A stretch of 64,000 bases of DNA. Source: Morella rubra (lineage: Eukaryota; Streptophyta; Magnoliopsida; Fagales; Myricaceae). The notes under the pieces were generated by a model. That model saw nothing but the letters and a program-made list of their open reading frames with translations. It was not told the DNA's origin and searched no databases. Both the position numbers and the translations under genes were made by a program. This document shows, in pieces, positions 1-12,554 of the stretch; the stretch's first letter is position 1, and each line of letters begins with the position of its first letter. The stretch is taken from positions 6,929,007 to 6,993,006 of the forward strand of contig CM025853.1 in assembly GCA_003952965.2 (NCBI GenBank). The letters are read 5' to 3'.

Positions 1-326
1 TGCTCGGGGAGACTTTTATAAAACGTACCCGGGGAGCCTTTTTGCTATCTACCCGAGAAGTTTTATTAAGCATGGTCGGGGAGCCTTTTATAAAACGTAC
101 CCGGGGAGCCTTTTTGCTATCTACCCGTGAAGTTTTATTAAGCATGGTCGGGGAGCCTTTTTGCTATCTACCCGGGAAGTATTAATAAGCATGCACCGGG
201 ACCCTTTTTTAAAACATACCCGGGGAGCCTTTACCTGGGAAGTTTTAATAAGCATGCTCGGGGAGCCTCTTTTTTATGATGCTCGGGAAGTTTTTAAATG
301 AAAATGCCCGGGAGGATTTTCTTTTG
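1..326. repeat. VNTR of ~72-bp units in LTR-like DNA
   Basis: Five imperfect tandem units start at 1, 73, 145, 192 and 255. Each opens with TGCTCGGGGAG or TGGTCGGGGAG and contains TACCCGGGGAGCC; the first four end in AAGCA. The first two units are 72 bp, the third has lost about 25 bp (47 bp), and the fourth and fifth have diverged. The array may continue to the left of the window. It lies in retrotransposon-like sequence and has no coding potential. Confidence 0.85.
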
Positions 327-1818
327 AAACTAGTCAAGAGCCCTAAAATCCTTTCTTTTAAATACAGCCAGTCCTTATTGGGTTTAGCAATAAATAAAAA
401 TAACTTAATTGTATAAGTTGTTGGACTTGCCTATTAACAGCATGTGGTACGTGTTAGGTTGACCGAGTCTAATGCATGAATATCATGAAATGAACACTTA
501 GGCCTTTCTACGGAAGCTTAGACTTGGTCACGTATGGATTAAGAAAGGTTAATGTGAATTTATTTTCCTTATGATATATTAAATGCAGTTTTCTATGTCA
601 TATGAAATCCATTGATTGTCTTTGATTACTTGATTCTCAATGATGCATATGATACATGTTGCATCAACATATCATAGGTATGGGGAAGCTATTGACCGAA
701 CTGACCACATGACCAGAATGAAACCCATACCCAGAGGTGGTCCTATGACAGGGTGACAGTACCGATCACATTGGGATAATGCAAGCCGCCACTGAAAGGA
801 TAGTGGTTGGTATCCTTGGCGTGAAACAATATACGCTTGACAGGGTCTTAGTGTCGGGGCACGGGACAGTCCCAGAGAGAGGAGGGACGCACAACCCTGA
901 CTCTGGGGGTTAAACAGAGCGATGAAAGGACACCTCTACAGACAAGAAAAGAAAAGAGAAAAGAAAGAAAGAAGAAGAAAGTAAAGTGATTGGGAAACAG
1001 ATGCATCATTCCTGCATTGCATCGATCATATATCATTACCCTATTTAGTGTTATCGATGCTTTTTTATTGTTTACAGGCTGCCTTAATTATTCATACTTA
1101 TCTATTTTGCATGACTTATTCCCTTTTCCCTTACTGAGTCAATAGGACTCACCCTTTTTATGTTTATTTGTGTTTGCCTTTTTATGGCTAAGCAAGATGT
1201 TGGATTATTTCAAGACCGAAGAGATTCTAGATGCAGAGTCTGCTTTGTATCCATTTTTGTTGTTTCCTTTATTTTCTTTCGATGGCAATGTTTCAAAACT
1301 GTTTTTTTTTTTTTACCTTTGAAACATGGATGTATAAGCTAGGTGGACTGTAGGAAGCTCCCAGTGTTCCATATCTTAGGCCTATTTATTTTAATCCTCC
1401 CGAAGGACCCTCTTTTGTACTAAACAATGTTCTTTATAATAAAATGATGCATTTCTTCATGTTGTTTCAATTTCACATTTTTATCAAATTCCTTCAATTT
1501 CGTATTAATCTTTTTATTATGAATAATTTACTATCCAAGTCATTATTAAAAGTTTTTCCTAATTAGAGTGGAATGTATTCTGATCTAATATTTTGTTATG
1601 ATTTCACCTCTTTCGTTTAAGCTTCTAAATTGATTTTTGATCTTCTAATTTAATGATTCTTCTTTTAACTAAGAACCGTTTTAAAATAAGACTTCCACTA
1701 AGTAAATTCGAGGGCATTTAAGCGATCCTAAGAAATTTTATTGTACGGTAATCCTCGAACTTTGTGCATGCAATTACTATACGCGAACCGAGGGGTAAGT
1801 ACCAGCACGGGGTGTGAC
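327..1818. mobile_element. Gypsy-type LTR-like fragment
   Basis: This is non-coding sequence ending in GGGGTGTGACA at 1808-1818, the kind of terminus common in plant Ty3/gypsy LTRs. It shares short blocks with 25.3-25.6 kb: GCACAACCCTGACT near 889 and 25376, and TTACTGAGTCA with a following GACTCAC near 1131 and 25570. The two stretches are therefore diverged relatives. No LTR partner, primer-binding site or polypurine tract is visible. The orientation is unsettled because both LTR ends are self-complementary. A purine tract lies at about 945-985. The short ORFs here are low-complexity and not credible. Confidence 0.45.
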
Positions 1819-2339
1819 AGTGATCCACCTATGTCCTCGTCCCTCTATCAGGACATCTAGGTCACGTGTGACATAAACACAAAAGTCAACTCCAGAGTGA
1901 CAAAGTCATGTTGAATGGCCTTGGTGAACTCTTCCAAATAAACCTTAGACAACTCTAAAGAAAATATTTAATAAACAACAGTGAGTTCAAACGACTTAGT
2001 AAAGCCAGCGGTTAGTACAACAGAATAGCAGATAGAATAAAAGATATTAAAAAATCCGTTCAACAATAAAATCTCAAATAAGAAAGTATATGAAAAGGCT
2101 CAATTCTTTAAAATATAATCTTTTCCATTTCTCAATCACCACTCCTCTCACTCCTCAGAGTGAATCACTAGGCAGAGTGATGGGTTACAAGTAACCTCCA
2201 CGTTTTGTGACATTACTCCCAGAGTAGAATACGGAATCCTCAAAGAGAATCTTTCCACGTATGACGGAGAGGACAGAATGTCACAACAAGTGAACACATA
2301 CTCTTTTGCACAGTACTGTCACGTCTTCACAGTATTACG

Positions 2340-2501
2340 ATAAGTATGCATGTCTCATGTCAATGCTATACATATCATTCATGATATACAACACCTTAAC
2401 CATACTTGAACATCAAAATATTCCTTTCCAACATACAAGTTAAGTATGCATGTCTCATATCAACGCCCATACATCTCATTTATGATATGCAACACCTTAA
2501 C
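2340..2501. repeat. ~61-bp direct repeat, period ~100 bp
   Basis: A block beginning TAAGTATGCATGTCTCAT and ending CAACACCTTAAC occurs at 2341-2401 and again at about 2441-2501. The copies differ by a few substitutions and are separated by ~40 bp of unrelated sequence. It lies inside the LTR-like segment. Confidence 0.8.
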
Positions 2502-3078
2502 ACGTTTCCATCATCACAAAATTATAAAACAGTTCTCAAAGAAAATGTTATGAAGAGAAAACATCACTTTAATTTCTCGATTAAAAACTGGCATAATCCC
2601 TATGTAGAAAATACTAATTTTGACATGAAAAGTATTGAAATCAGAAGGAAAGAAATATGTTCAAGCTTTGAAAAAACAACTTTTGGAAGAAATTTTGAAA
2701 GAAATGGATCAAAGTTGAAAAACAACTTGAAAACGAAACGAACTTTAAAAATGATACTTTTTCGAAAAGACGAGCTTGTTCTTCGTCAAGAACATGAAGA
2801 ACACGAAAAACATCAAGAACAATAGGAAGAATAGAAAAACACTAACAACATCAAGAGATGCTAGAATAAGAAACACAAGAGATTCACAATCATCTTGAAA
2901 ACTAGAATCGAAATCAAAGATAACCAACTAAACTTTACCTCTAAACGAGTTTGATCTTCACTAAACTTCTCTTAATAGATTCCTTCCTTCTTCCTTCTAC
3001 TTCACTTCACTACTAATCTCACGTTTAACTCACAATTATCAAAGGAGCTGGTGTAAGTGTAAATGGCCGGCCACCCCC

Positions 3079-3087
3079 TATTTATAG
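3079..3087 (-). promoter_or_regulatory. LTR TATA box
   Basis: The plus strand reads CCCTATTTATAGG, so the minus strand has CCTATAAATAGGG, a canonical plant TATA box. Its position inside the LTR-like segment 1819-3804 is what supports the minus orientation. Confidence 0.55.
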
Positions 3088-5494
3088 GCAAGCTTGGTTC
3101 GTCACATTGCGACACGTGTCTAGGCTAGCTTCGGTGACTCAAAAGGCTACATCAATTGTGCGACAACATCCAACCACCCAAGCAGCTGCTGAGCATACCT
3201 ATGGCTGAATTTTGCACTATAGCTTGGGTTAGTTGCTGCCTAGGTTCACCGGTGGTCGACACATCGAGCTACCTAGGTCCAGGCCTTTTTGGTCATGCTT
3301 CTAACTTTGATTTGTTGTGCTTCTAGCTTCAATTTGTCGTGCTATCTAGCCCTAGGTGTCACTCTCTAGGGCAGCCAAAATTCTCATGTTTAATGGCTAA
3401 GTTTTGCTAATCGCTTCACTAATCCGCGATGATGCAAATCAACCTAATTGCTTCTGATTAATCGACCTACTTGCTTTCGAAAAATAAAAAGTCTCCAAAT
3501 TTAAACCATAAACTCTGGATAATCTCCCAACATATTAAAAGAATAAAAATCACGTGGTTTGGTTTTCGAGACAAAAACGTCCTACTAGCTTAAAAAATTA
3601 AATTGATCCAATATGAGCTCCTCAACATTCTGAACAACAACTAGTTACATGCAACTCCAAATCTCACTAAATCATGTCCTAATCAAGGTTTTGAACTTAA
3701 TTCATCAAGTACTAATTAATCTCACTTAGTCACTAAGTACCCCCTAATACACTACGAAAAAAAAGCAAACAACATGCATGTTATGCTAAAGCTCGGGGTA
3801 TGACAATAAAATTTAGATATGCATACATTACATCACTACAAGAATTTTGATCTTATGTGTCAAATTCTTAGGGGTCAAAAAATATTTTGACACCAAACAA
3901 TGCTTTCCTTGGCAAACAATTCAAGATCGACACAACAGGTGTTCGGGGAGGTTAAAAAACGTCCACATGATATAAAAAACCATTCACATGTTATTTTGAG
4001 TGACAAAAGCCCAAACGTCACAACTCTGTGACAAAATACTTTCATCATAAAAGATTAAAATTGCATCCCTACAGGTAAAAGACTGTCTGCACCGTATTTG
4101 GGTGAACAAATACCTCATCACCCATCTGTGACGAATCCTAAATCCTCACAAAAGCTTAAGCAATGACCGGACGTACCTACAATAATTGTCCAAATGATAG
4201 TGTCAGATGAAATGCGTAACAGCTGTGTACGTTAGATGCCTATGAAACGTGCGCACTCGTTTTTGGTGACGAAAGGCCTTTGTAACCCATTTGTGATAAA
4301 TCCTAAATCGTCACTAAATACTGAAACTATCCAGATGTCTCTAGTAGGGTCGTCTACACAGTCTGTACAATCCTTGCATGATTGACACGTGTGTACCTCC
4401 AACTATTATGCGAAACAGCTGTTAATGTCCGCACATTTTATGACTGTCCGGACGCACGTGCTAGTTTTCTAAAGGAATGTTAGACCTCCACGTTGCACGG
4501 CGCCCGCGTTTGAGTCATGGCATCGTCCACATGGTTTGAGTCATGGCATTTAATGCAAATCCCATCGCATTCGGACGGTTTCAATGGTTTTTAAATTCAA
4601 AGAGAAACCTTTAGAATTCATTTTTAACGAAGCTTGCACGCCATTTCTCTCGATTCATGTTTTATCTCAAAATTCTCTCCTGTTTCTCGATTACTTCGTG
4701 TTAAGGTTGTTTCGTATTTTTCGGTATTTTTCGTACATTTTTATTACAATTTATGAAACTTTGAAATCAAATTTGAGGCTATGAAATCTTGTTAAACTTG
4801 TTATTTTTGTGTTTATATGGATTGGTTAGAATTGTAGGATTGTTTCGATAATAATGTTGTTATATTTGATGTTGTTTTGAGGTGGTTGTGAGGTAGGGAG
4901 GAGATCGGCCATGGCTGAGTCAACTTGTTCTTCTTCCTCGATATGTCCGGACGTCGTCATTTTATTTATATTATATTCTTTGTGCGTCGGGTGTGTGCAC
5001 GGTACTTGTTTAAATTAGTTTTTCATCGTCTAGTCCGGATGTTTAGTGTTAACTGTGTGTACGAATAAGTTGTAGACATTGTCGTTTTATTTATCATATA
5101 TTATGTTGTGTCGTGTGTGCACACGGTTTTGGTGGTGTGCGCATGGTACATGTTTGGATTAGTTATTAATATTTCACCGTCCGAACGTTAAGTGTTAACC
5201 GTGCGCACATATAAGTCGTAGACATCGTCATTTTATTCATAATATATTATGTTTTGTAATGTGTGCGCACGATTTCTATTTGATTTAGGTTATTATTATA
5301 GTCCAATCCGGACGAAAATTTAGGGTTGTGCGCAAGGATAGTTATAAACGGTGTCGTTTGCTTTTATAATATCATTTTGTCTTTACCGTCTGGACATGCA
5401 ATTTTCGTTCAAATGATATGTTGTTTGTTGAAACTACGTTGTTTTGACTTATGTTTTTTTTATACTAATGTTTGTTTTTTTAACAGATTAAGAA

Positions 5495-7019
5495 ATGTCG
5501 AAGCGCCAGCATTCAGCTACCACTAATTCTGGCCCAGAGTGCTCCAGGTAGTAGACACTAGGCTATTTTGATTTCAAGGAAATGAAATGAAATTTGATTT
5601 CGAGGAAATAAAATTGGGGTAAACTCATAGTTAGCCCCTTATGTTTGAGTAAAAATCAAGTTGCTACCCATATTTTTCAATCCAACAATTTGAGACCCAT
5701 AATTTTCAAAACCTATCAATCTTCGCCCCCATTTAAATCAAGCGTTAAGTTCGACGGAAAATCGTGCAAAATGACCGAAATGCCCCTCCAAGGCTAAATT
5801 TTAAAAAATAAATAAAAAAATATAATTTAAGAAATAAATTAAAATAAATAGATTATTGAAATAGAGTTTCAATAGTTTTATTTAAAAATATTATTTTTTC
5901 TTAAAAAATATCATTTTTTTTATTTTAATGAATTTTTTTTTTTAGTAATTTTATTTTGGAGGGGCATTTTGGTCATTTTTGATACTTTTCCGTTGATTTA
6001 ATGTCTAATTTAGACAGGGGACGAAGATTGATAGGTTTTGAAAGTTATGGGTCTCAAATTGTTGAATTGAAAAATAAGGGTAGCAATTTGATTTTTACCT
6101 AAATATAAGGGGCTAACTATGAGTTTACCCCAATAAAATTTGAGGATCGGAGCATTAGGGATATTATGGACTACCAAGAGTGGATTGGTTATCTTAAGAG
6201 AACCGGCACAACATCTGTATATTTGGTCTAAAAATTCTATGACAAGCTGCTGAAAGTTGCGGATATCGATGCACCACTCTTGGACATCACTCTACAAGGA
6301 GTCTCCTTTCAGTTGTTGGCAGACATGCTAGCGGCATACATGGGCATGCAAAGGTAGGTTGAAGCCTTCCTTACCGTGGTCATCCTGATCAAGCCTAGTC
6401 AAGTGGACATCTTCCGTCACTGCAGGGCTAAGATGTGGTGGTCATTGGATCCTTCGTACGCTAGAATGAGATGCTTCCATTCTGGGGTATCATGCATATG
6501 ATCTTCCCTACGACATTGAGCTGAGAGCGCACATGACGGAGCGTCTATATCGAGGGGCGAGCTGATCCTGTTCATGGTTAGACGGCTAATTGTGGATTTG
6601 CCTTTCTACAATTTCATGACTCTATGATTGGAGTGATGACGCCATTGAGCTCTGGGTTGCCGTACGAACTTCTCCTGACACAGTTCCTTCATGATGTGGA
6701 TAGTGTAAATAATCCATTTGAGGATAGGAAGAATCCTCTGGATGCAATCTATTGGACCACTTTGCACCATTTCACAGCTTCGCATCAACGACAGCAGCTA
6801 CGGTGAGGTGTCGATGCTAGAGAGCCTCAGCCAGTGCCAGATGCCCTTGTTCATGATGTGGGGGAGAGTTCCAGTCGGCAGGCACAGAGAATGCGACCAG
6901 CCTGGGTAGACTTTTGGATGGCAGAGCTAAAGGAAGCTATACAGATGACAACAACATATGCCCAATTTGTAATAGTTTATGACTATCATTCCAGCATAGC
7001 TCTTGGAGAAGGTACATGA
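5495..7019 (+). pseudogene. 'Putative plant transposon protein' ORF, decayed
   Basis: A polypyrimidine tract and AACAG acceptor precede ATG at 5495, which encodes MSKRQHSATTNSGPECS. After the MITE at 5616-6131 the frame resumes at about 6140 with IRDIMDYQEWIGYLKRTG and then DAPLLDITLQGVSFQLLADM. It ends with the low-complexity tail around 6810-7019 (RPAWVDFWMAELKEAIQ). Stops and frameshifts break it throughout. The domain is one commonly found in plant CACTA and Sirevirus elements; its function is not established. The same N-terminal signature (M-C/S-K-R-P/Q-H) appears on the minus strand at 9348, so the element carries at least two homologous ORFs in opposite orientation. Confidence 0.6.
5616..6131. 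mobile_element. MULE-type MITE, 516 bp, 9-bp TSD
   Basis: Both ends begin GGGGTAAACTCATAGTTAGC and form terminal inverted repeats of about 180-200 bp. The centre is AT-rich (5800-5940). The element is flanked by an exact 9-bp direct repeat, AATAAAATT, at 5607-5615 and 6132-6140. Long TIRs with a 9-bp TSD are the signature of Mutator-like MITEs. It interrupts the transposon-protein ORF and has no coding capacity. The arms would fold into a long hairpin if transcribed. Confidence 0.92.
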
Positions 7020-8260
7020 GACTGCCATATTAGGATCCTCTGAGCCCGCACCATGCATACGAGCGTTCGAACACCTTAGCAATACATCCAAACCAAATAC
7101 AGTTCTTCGATGAACAGACCCAAAAATAACGTGTGAATCATCCCAAATTTTAAACACTTCAATATAAACAGATCACAACCAACCCCAAACTCCATTGCTA
7201 TCATTTTAGAACTTAGAAATTCGAAAAACACATACTTTGATATCCTAAAATCCATGTTTTTCATCCTTAAATCAATAAAATTTTATACATACTAATCTTA
7301 AATGAAATCCAATGTGAAATCTTACTTAAGTTGCTTATTCTACCCCTTTTTTAGAAAGATTGAATGGTCAAATCAGTTTCTAACTTCTCCTTTTCCTCAA
7401 ATTTTAAAATTTCAAGTGTTTTGCTCGTTACTTCACATAGTTTGCAATTTCCCCTCTTTCATCCGCACAAATCCGGTTCGAACACCCAAAAGTACGTGCG
7501 GATGCCTACATGTCTAACTTTTTGAAGGAATTCATTGCCGCCTAAAATTTTGGACTGTCTGCACTGATACAAAAGCATTTGCACTATTTCTTATAGTTGA
7601 TGACACTATTTTACATTCCCAACCGACAACGTTTCTACATATTCATGCAAGCAAATGATTATACACGAATCCGTCCTAGCAGGATAGTGTACCTTCATTT
7701 ACTTGCAAACAATTCATGTTTAACATTACCGTTCGGATGCCTTTTTTTCCATTCAAACATTTGTTTTATATGATACGACATCGTTTGGCCTCACAATAAA
7801 CCGTCCAAACACTTATGTATTTGTCCGAACGGTTTTTAACTACCTAATTTTCTTATAACTCATATCATTCAATTTATTACCAATTTAAATAACTAAAGTA
7901 TGTTAATAACATAAATAACCCTAAGTGTGTCCATGAAAAGTATATGAGTTACAAATATAAACCGAAGTGTGTTAATAACATAAATAACCCTAAGTGTGTT
8001 AGATAATAGTTTTGAAGTTTGAAGTAGTGTAATGAAGAGAGAAACGCAACATAAATTAAAATGTTTAACTAAGGATGAATAAAGAAATATTCATAAAATA
8101 TATCCTCAAAACCTCATAATATAAACAAAATAGCATAACTAAAATAACAAAACTATATCAAATGTCCTCAAAAGTATAATATAAACAAAATAACATAAAA
8201 TAAATCCTCAAATGTCCTCAAAATATAATATAAAATAAACTACACGAGATCATCAATGAT
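7020..8260. other. Non-coding CACTA interior
   Basis: AT-rich sequence with scattered GTCCGAAC/CGTCCAAAC motifs at about 7450-7850. A local duplicate of ATAACATAAATAACCCTAAG occurs near 7907 and 7976. No credible gene was seen. Confidence 0.5.
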
Positions 8261-8397
8261 TGCAAAACCTCACGGACACTCCTCATGTGCTCCTCCATCG
8301 CATAGACCCACAACGTCAAGGCTTGCAACTGTGCTAAAGATGCCACGTTCATCAGATCTATGCAAATTTCCTCCACCTCCTTCTTCCACTGAGAGTC

Positions 8398-9348
8398 CTA
8401 CTGGTCGGCTTTAGTCTCTAGAGCTTTAGGCCGAGCATTGATATCATACAGCACCCGATGGGTGGGCTGCATCACTGCCTGCATAGTCGCACTCAACTCA
8501 ACCTTCAAATCCTCCATCCAAGTCAGTCGCTTTGCCTGATGTCCCTGGTTCTTGCTCAGACCGGGATATTGCTCCTCATTCTCGAGAGGTTGCTCCTGAT
8601 GTCTACCAATAGCTGCTTGCACGACATGTGCTCGACACACCTGGGCCATGGAATACGAGAAGGTAGTCTTGTTGATAGGCCCAAGTGGATACCCCTTCAT
8701 CTTGTCAAAGCCCTCAGGTACTAGCATGGCATGGAAGAACTACATCAATAGAACTCCGTATGGCAGTGAATCCGTATTGCGTGATAGGGCCTCCACATGG
8801 ACGGTCATGAATATGGATGATGTTAGATCAGTCAGTCCCCCTCGTCCAACTAGATACATAAACTTGGCCCGGTGAACCAAAACCTTAGTTGTGTACTTCT
8901 TTGGGTTGATGCAGTAGGATAAAATCAGGTGCATGATCAGTCAAAACGGAAGTAGCTGTCCATGTTGCATGTTGTTTCCCTCCAAACCAACTGTATCCAA
9001 ACCCAACATCATCTAGAATAACTCAGCTTTCGGAGGCCATTCCTCCTCAGAAAGCAGTATATTAGGGAACGCTTCCACAGGCTTCTCATAGCCCATGAAT
9101 CTCGTTAGCTCGTCGGGCAAAGAAAAGGACTTGGGTGTTGCGGATTGTGACCTCCCAACTAAGATTGAGACATTGGATACCAAAAGAATAGCTGCGTAAA
9201 AATCTCACACCATATCCATGGATACAACGCCTATCCTCTGTAGAAACGGTACCCAACGTTAATGCTCTACCACCTCCAGCGATGGAGGTGTCTTAGGATT
9301 TGCCTGGCTCCTGGAAGGCTCAACTTTGAAATGCGGACGCTTGCACAT
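8398..9348 (-). pseudogene. Second plant transposon protein ORF, decayed
   Basis: On the minus strand ATG at 9348 encodes MCKRPHFKVEPSRSQA. It is followed, across several stops and frameshifts, by RWVPFLQRIGV, LPDELTRFMGYEKPVEAFPN and TKVLVHRAKFMYLVG. The C-terminal open segment (8727-8398) contains RLTWMEDLKVELSATMQAV and a coiled-coil-like tail. The layout matches the family of the ORF at 5495-7019. Both copies being broken argues against current function. The head-to-head arrangement within one CACTA element suggests internal duplication or capture from a relative. Confidence 0.6.
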
Positions 9349-9926
9349 TTTTCTTAACCTACACAATTTGCATGGTTAGACAAGGTGTTCGCACGATGTA
9401 AAAACATACGTTCGCATGAGGAAACAACACGTTCTCACAAGTGAACATACATTTGCACAGTTAATTCTCCCTTCGAACATATGGCATATATACAAAACAC
9501 TTTGGTGAAACGTCACTGTTCAAAATCAATACACATCTGACACCTTATTCTGGGTGTCTGGACATAATTTTAAAGGACAAAGTAAAATTCTACCATAGTG
9601 AAAACGATGAAGTTTCCACCAAACATGTCCGAACAGCTAACGAAAGCCATTCGAACGAAAAACAAAGAAAATAAATATTCAAAATAAATATAAATATGCG
9701 TCCGAACAGTTTGACTAAAGCATCCGAACACATTCAAAATGACAAATTATCCATTTTAGGATAGATTCAACATCCGAATATCTACAAACACCGTCTAGAT
9801 GCATCAGGAAAGACGACTGAGTTAATTTGGCAGCCTCCCACCATCTCCCACACACTCCCAAATACATAACAAAATGTAATAAAAATACTCTTAAAACAAT
9901 CTAAACTTAGTACAATCAATTTCTAC

Positions 9927-9936
9927 AAAAAAAAAA

Positions 9937-9986
<50 letters not shown>

Positions 9987-10011
9987 TAAAACTCCAAAAA
10001 AAAAAAAAAAA
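9927..10011. repeat. Poly(A) tract
   Basis: Nearly uninterrupted A run from about 9927 to 9984, then TGTAAAACTCC and a second A run to ~10011. No adjoining LINE or SINE body was recognised, so it may be simple-sequence expansion. Confidence 0.85.
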
Positions 10012-10239
10012 GATTTTTACCACTAAAATCATGCAAAAATTGAATAAATCTTACCTGGATGTGATTAACATCTCGAATAAAGGAGATTATTTAAAAATTT
10101 GGGAAGAAAATACGTGAGGGAGGAGAGATTTGAGAGAAAAATATCACACGGTAAAATAAAAATGTCGAACTTGTTCGTATTTCACAATCCATGGATGCCA
10201 TCCAAATGGGGTGCGCACGTGGCCGAATGAAATTTCACT

Positions 10240-10660
10240 GCATTAAATGCCAAACGTGGAACCATTTAAAACAGTTTGAAACATTAAACACATCCGGACA
10301 AGGATACCCCATCCGAACTGTTTTCTTTGAATAAATGTCACGTCAGGTTGGGACGATCTGTTATACGTCCGGATGGTTACAATTATTTTCAACCGTCGTC
10401 CTATTAAACACGTGTAAGCCATGTGACTGTTATATAGATGTCCGACAGTATAGTCGTGCATTCCAACGTTGTCGTTTCATCTTATGCATCTAAATGTTTT
10501 GCTACACAGTGCAGGATGGTACAACTATTTTCAGCCATTGTCCTCATTAAACACGTGTAAGCCATGCGACTATTATATGGACCTTCGGACGCTATTGTCA
10601 TACATTCCAACGTTGTCATTTCATCTTACACGTTAGAACGTTTTGATACAACATGCGGAT
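10240..10660. repeat. Diverged duplicate with CGTCCGGA motifs
   Basis: The block around 10375-10480 (TTTTCAACCGTCGTCCTATTAAACACGTG through CAACGTTGTC) recurs at about 10530-10635 as TTTTCAGCCATTGTCCTCAT and onwards. The period is roughly 150 bp. It is part of the CACTA interior and has no coding potential. The rest of 10680-11100 is AT-rich and featureless. Confidence 0.6.
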
Positions 10661-11139
10661 GCCTAACAGATCAATTCAACATTAAGTAATTCATTAATTG
10701 ATTTAATTCCCTTAATTTAATTTATTTATATTATTTAACTAACCTAATGTAATTCAGCACAAAATTTTAACTTAATTTATTTATTTTGTATGCTTTTTGA
10801 CTATATAAATTATAAATATAGTTAAGCATACTTTTTGTACTAAATGTCCGTTTTAACTAATTAGACTAACCATTCGTTAACTTAGCACTAGTACTAATCA
10901 TCCGTTTAATTGTACTAATCGTTTGTTTAAATTGTAATAAATTTAAACTAATGAAAAACATATTAATATAAAATATCAAACATAGAAATACGAAACGAAA
11001 AACATAATCATAAAGTCTACTAAAAGCTGGAGACTAACAAATAATAAGTAAATAATATCGGAAAAACATAAGCCGGAGACTAGTCTGAATCACAAACTGG
11101 AGACTAACAAAGCATGAGTCATAGATTAGTCTGAATCAC

Positions 11140-11509
11140 GACGATGAGCTGGCTGGACGAGATCTTGTCCGAGGGCGTCACAAATATGCTCCAACCACTT
11201 CCATATTATCCACCTGTTTAATGAGTGTCTAGAGCTGTATCAGAACGGTACTAGAAGACTGGTACAACTGGGACAAGTGTGCGTTCATGGAATTTAGTTT
11301 GTTCCGTATAGCAATCACCTCCTCCCTTAGACCCTCTCCATTAGAGCAAAATTATTCTCCAGAGTGGTCAAGCGGGTATGGAGATCCATGCACATATGCG
11401 TCGGCTCCACCATCGCCTAGATACTCTCCCTCAGCTCCACTACCATAGTGTCCACCAAGCTGGTCGCTCTGTCTTGCCCCATTGGTGATACTTTTTTCGA
11501 GCGATCCAT
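11140..11509 (-). pseudogene. Third transposon-protein remnant (C-terminal)
   Basis: Minus-strand frame from ATG 11509 to TAA 11337: MDRSKKVSPMGQ, then LVDTMVVELRESIQAMVEPTH. This parallels the C-terminal part of the 8398-9348 ORF (MEDLKVELSATMQAVMQPTH). Out-of-frame similarity continues to about 11140. It is probably a truncated duplicate of the same family; no independent function can be argued. Confidence 0.5.
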
Positions 11510-12554
11510 GGCCAACCTAACAAAACCCATCCAAACATAAGCATAAATTGTTCGCACTGATGACAAATGGCGATGTTTCTATTTAGTAGGTGTTTGAATG
11601 AAGTGCAGTCCGTCTAGACATTCTAGACGAAGCGTCCGAACGGTGCTTCGATGAACACAAAGGAAATAACTTTATTGTCCACCAAAAAAAATAATAAAAA
11701 TGCGTGAAATTGAAAAACGAAGTCATGAAGAAGGTTTTCCCTGAAGTTGTTTGACAGAAAAGATAGTGAAAGTGTGATTTTGACAAGTCTTACAGGTTTT
11801 ATGCGACAAGCTAGGCGTCTACACGGCTACCGTTGGGGTTCAGACGATTCTCAATGGTTAAATTCACACGTGGCCTTGATCAAATTCAACGTCATTAAAT
11901 ATGGCAGATTCAAAAATCTTCCAGAATTTACATACGTCCGGACGGTTTGTACATCACGTGTGTCAAGTATTGCAATGTGGAACCACACAATTTGCTGAAA
12001 AAGCATTCATAACTATGCGGACATCCTTTTGGCATCCGGACGTTTGTTTTTTTTTTTTTGCGTTGGAATGTTCGTCTATACGTTCGGACGATTGTGAGTA
12101 TTCATGACGATTTTGAATGCGTCACTAAGTAGTGATGTTAGACGTTAGGTAAAATATGTTCGGACGTTAAAAGAAGACCATTTGGATGTACATAACAAAT
12201 TTGTGATGATTCTAATCATCAGTTAGTTACAATGATTTGTATTTTGTCACCTAGATAACTGTCCGAACTGTTTCATTATACGTCTAGAAAAAAATCAACT
12301 ATTTGTAATGAGACTAATCGTCACTCAGTTGCAACAAGTTGGATTTCGTCATACAACAAATACGTCCGAACAGTTTTTGGACCTATCCGAATGGTATTGG
12401 CATTCTTAGATGATTTTGGGTGATGAAATTAATGTTTTGTCAAGGAAAGGCCACTTTAGGTGACAAAATTTGCTTTAACACCCAAAAATTTGTCACCTAA
12501 GATCTTTTTTCTTGTAGTGTGTATTAACTTTACTTTTTTTTCCTTAACTTGTAG

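Larger units (their letters stand above)
1819..3804 (-). mobile_element. Probable minus-strand LTR (~2 kb)
   Basis: Read on the minus strand, the stretch opens at 3804 with TGTCATACCCCGAGC, a typical gypsy LTR start. It has a TATA box at 3079-3087 about 720 bp in. It ends close to 1819, where a second TGTCACACCCCG terminus begins. This fits U3 of ~720 bp and R-U5 of ~1.25 kb, but the right LTR border and TSD could not be proven. An AAG/GAA-rich ORF at 2406-2825 overlaps the R-U5 part and is probably fortuitous. Confidence 0.45.
3834..12519. mobile_element. CACTA (En/Spm) element, ~8.7 kb
   Basis: The left terminus is CACTACAAGAATTTTGATCT at 3834. The right terminus at 12519, read on the minus strand, is CACTACAAGAAAAAAGATCT. 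Similarity continues for more than 80 bp into both ends, including a shared CTTTCCTTG. Subterminal regions are dense in short motifs around CGTCCGGAC/GTCCGAAC in both orientations (about 3950-5400 and 11600-12400, with more at 7450-7850 and 9350-10680), as expected for CACTA transposase-binding repeats. The flanking 3-mers (CAT left, TGT right) do not match, so this pairing is inferred from terminus similarity. Inside are three decayed ORFs of the plant transposon protein type, a MITE and a poly(A) tract. No transposase catalytic region was recognised, so the element is probably non-autonomous. Confidence 0.7.

Noticed and set aside
1-326. CRISPR-like array
   Set aside because: Units are adjacent and whole-unit repeats without unique spacers, and the setting is a plant genome.
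2406-2825. 139-codon ORF as a protein gene
   Set aside because: Overlaps LTR repeats at its start and ends in a Glu/His-rich low-complexity tail; no domain or splice context.
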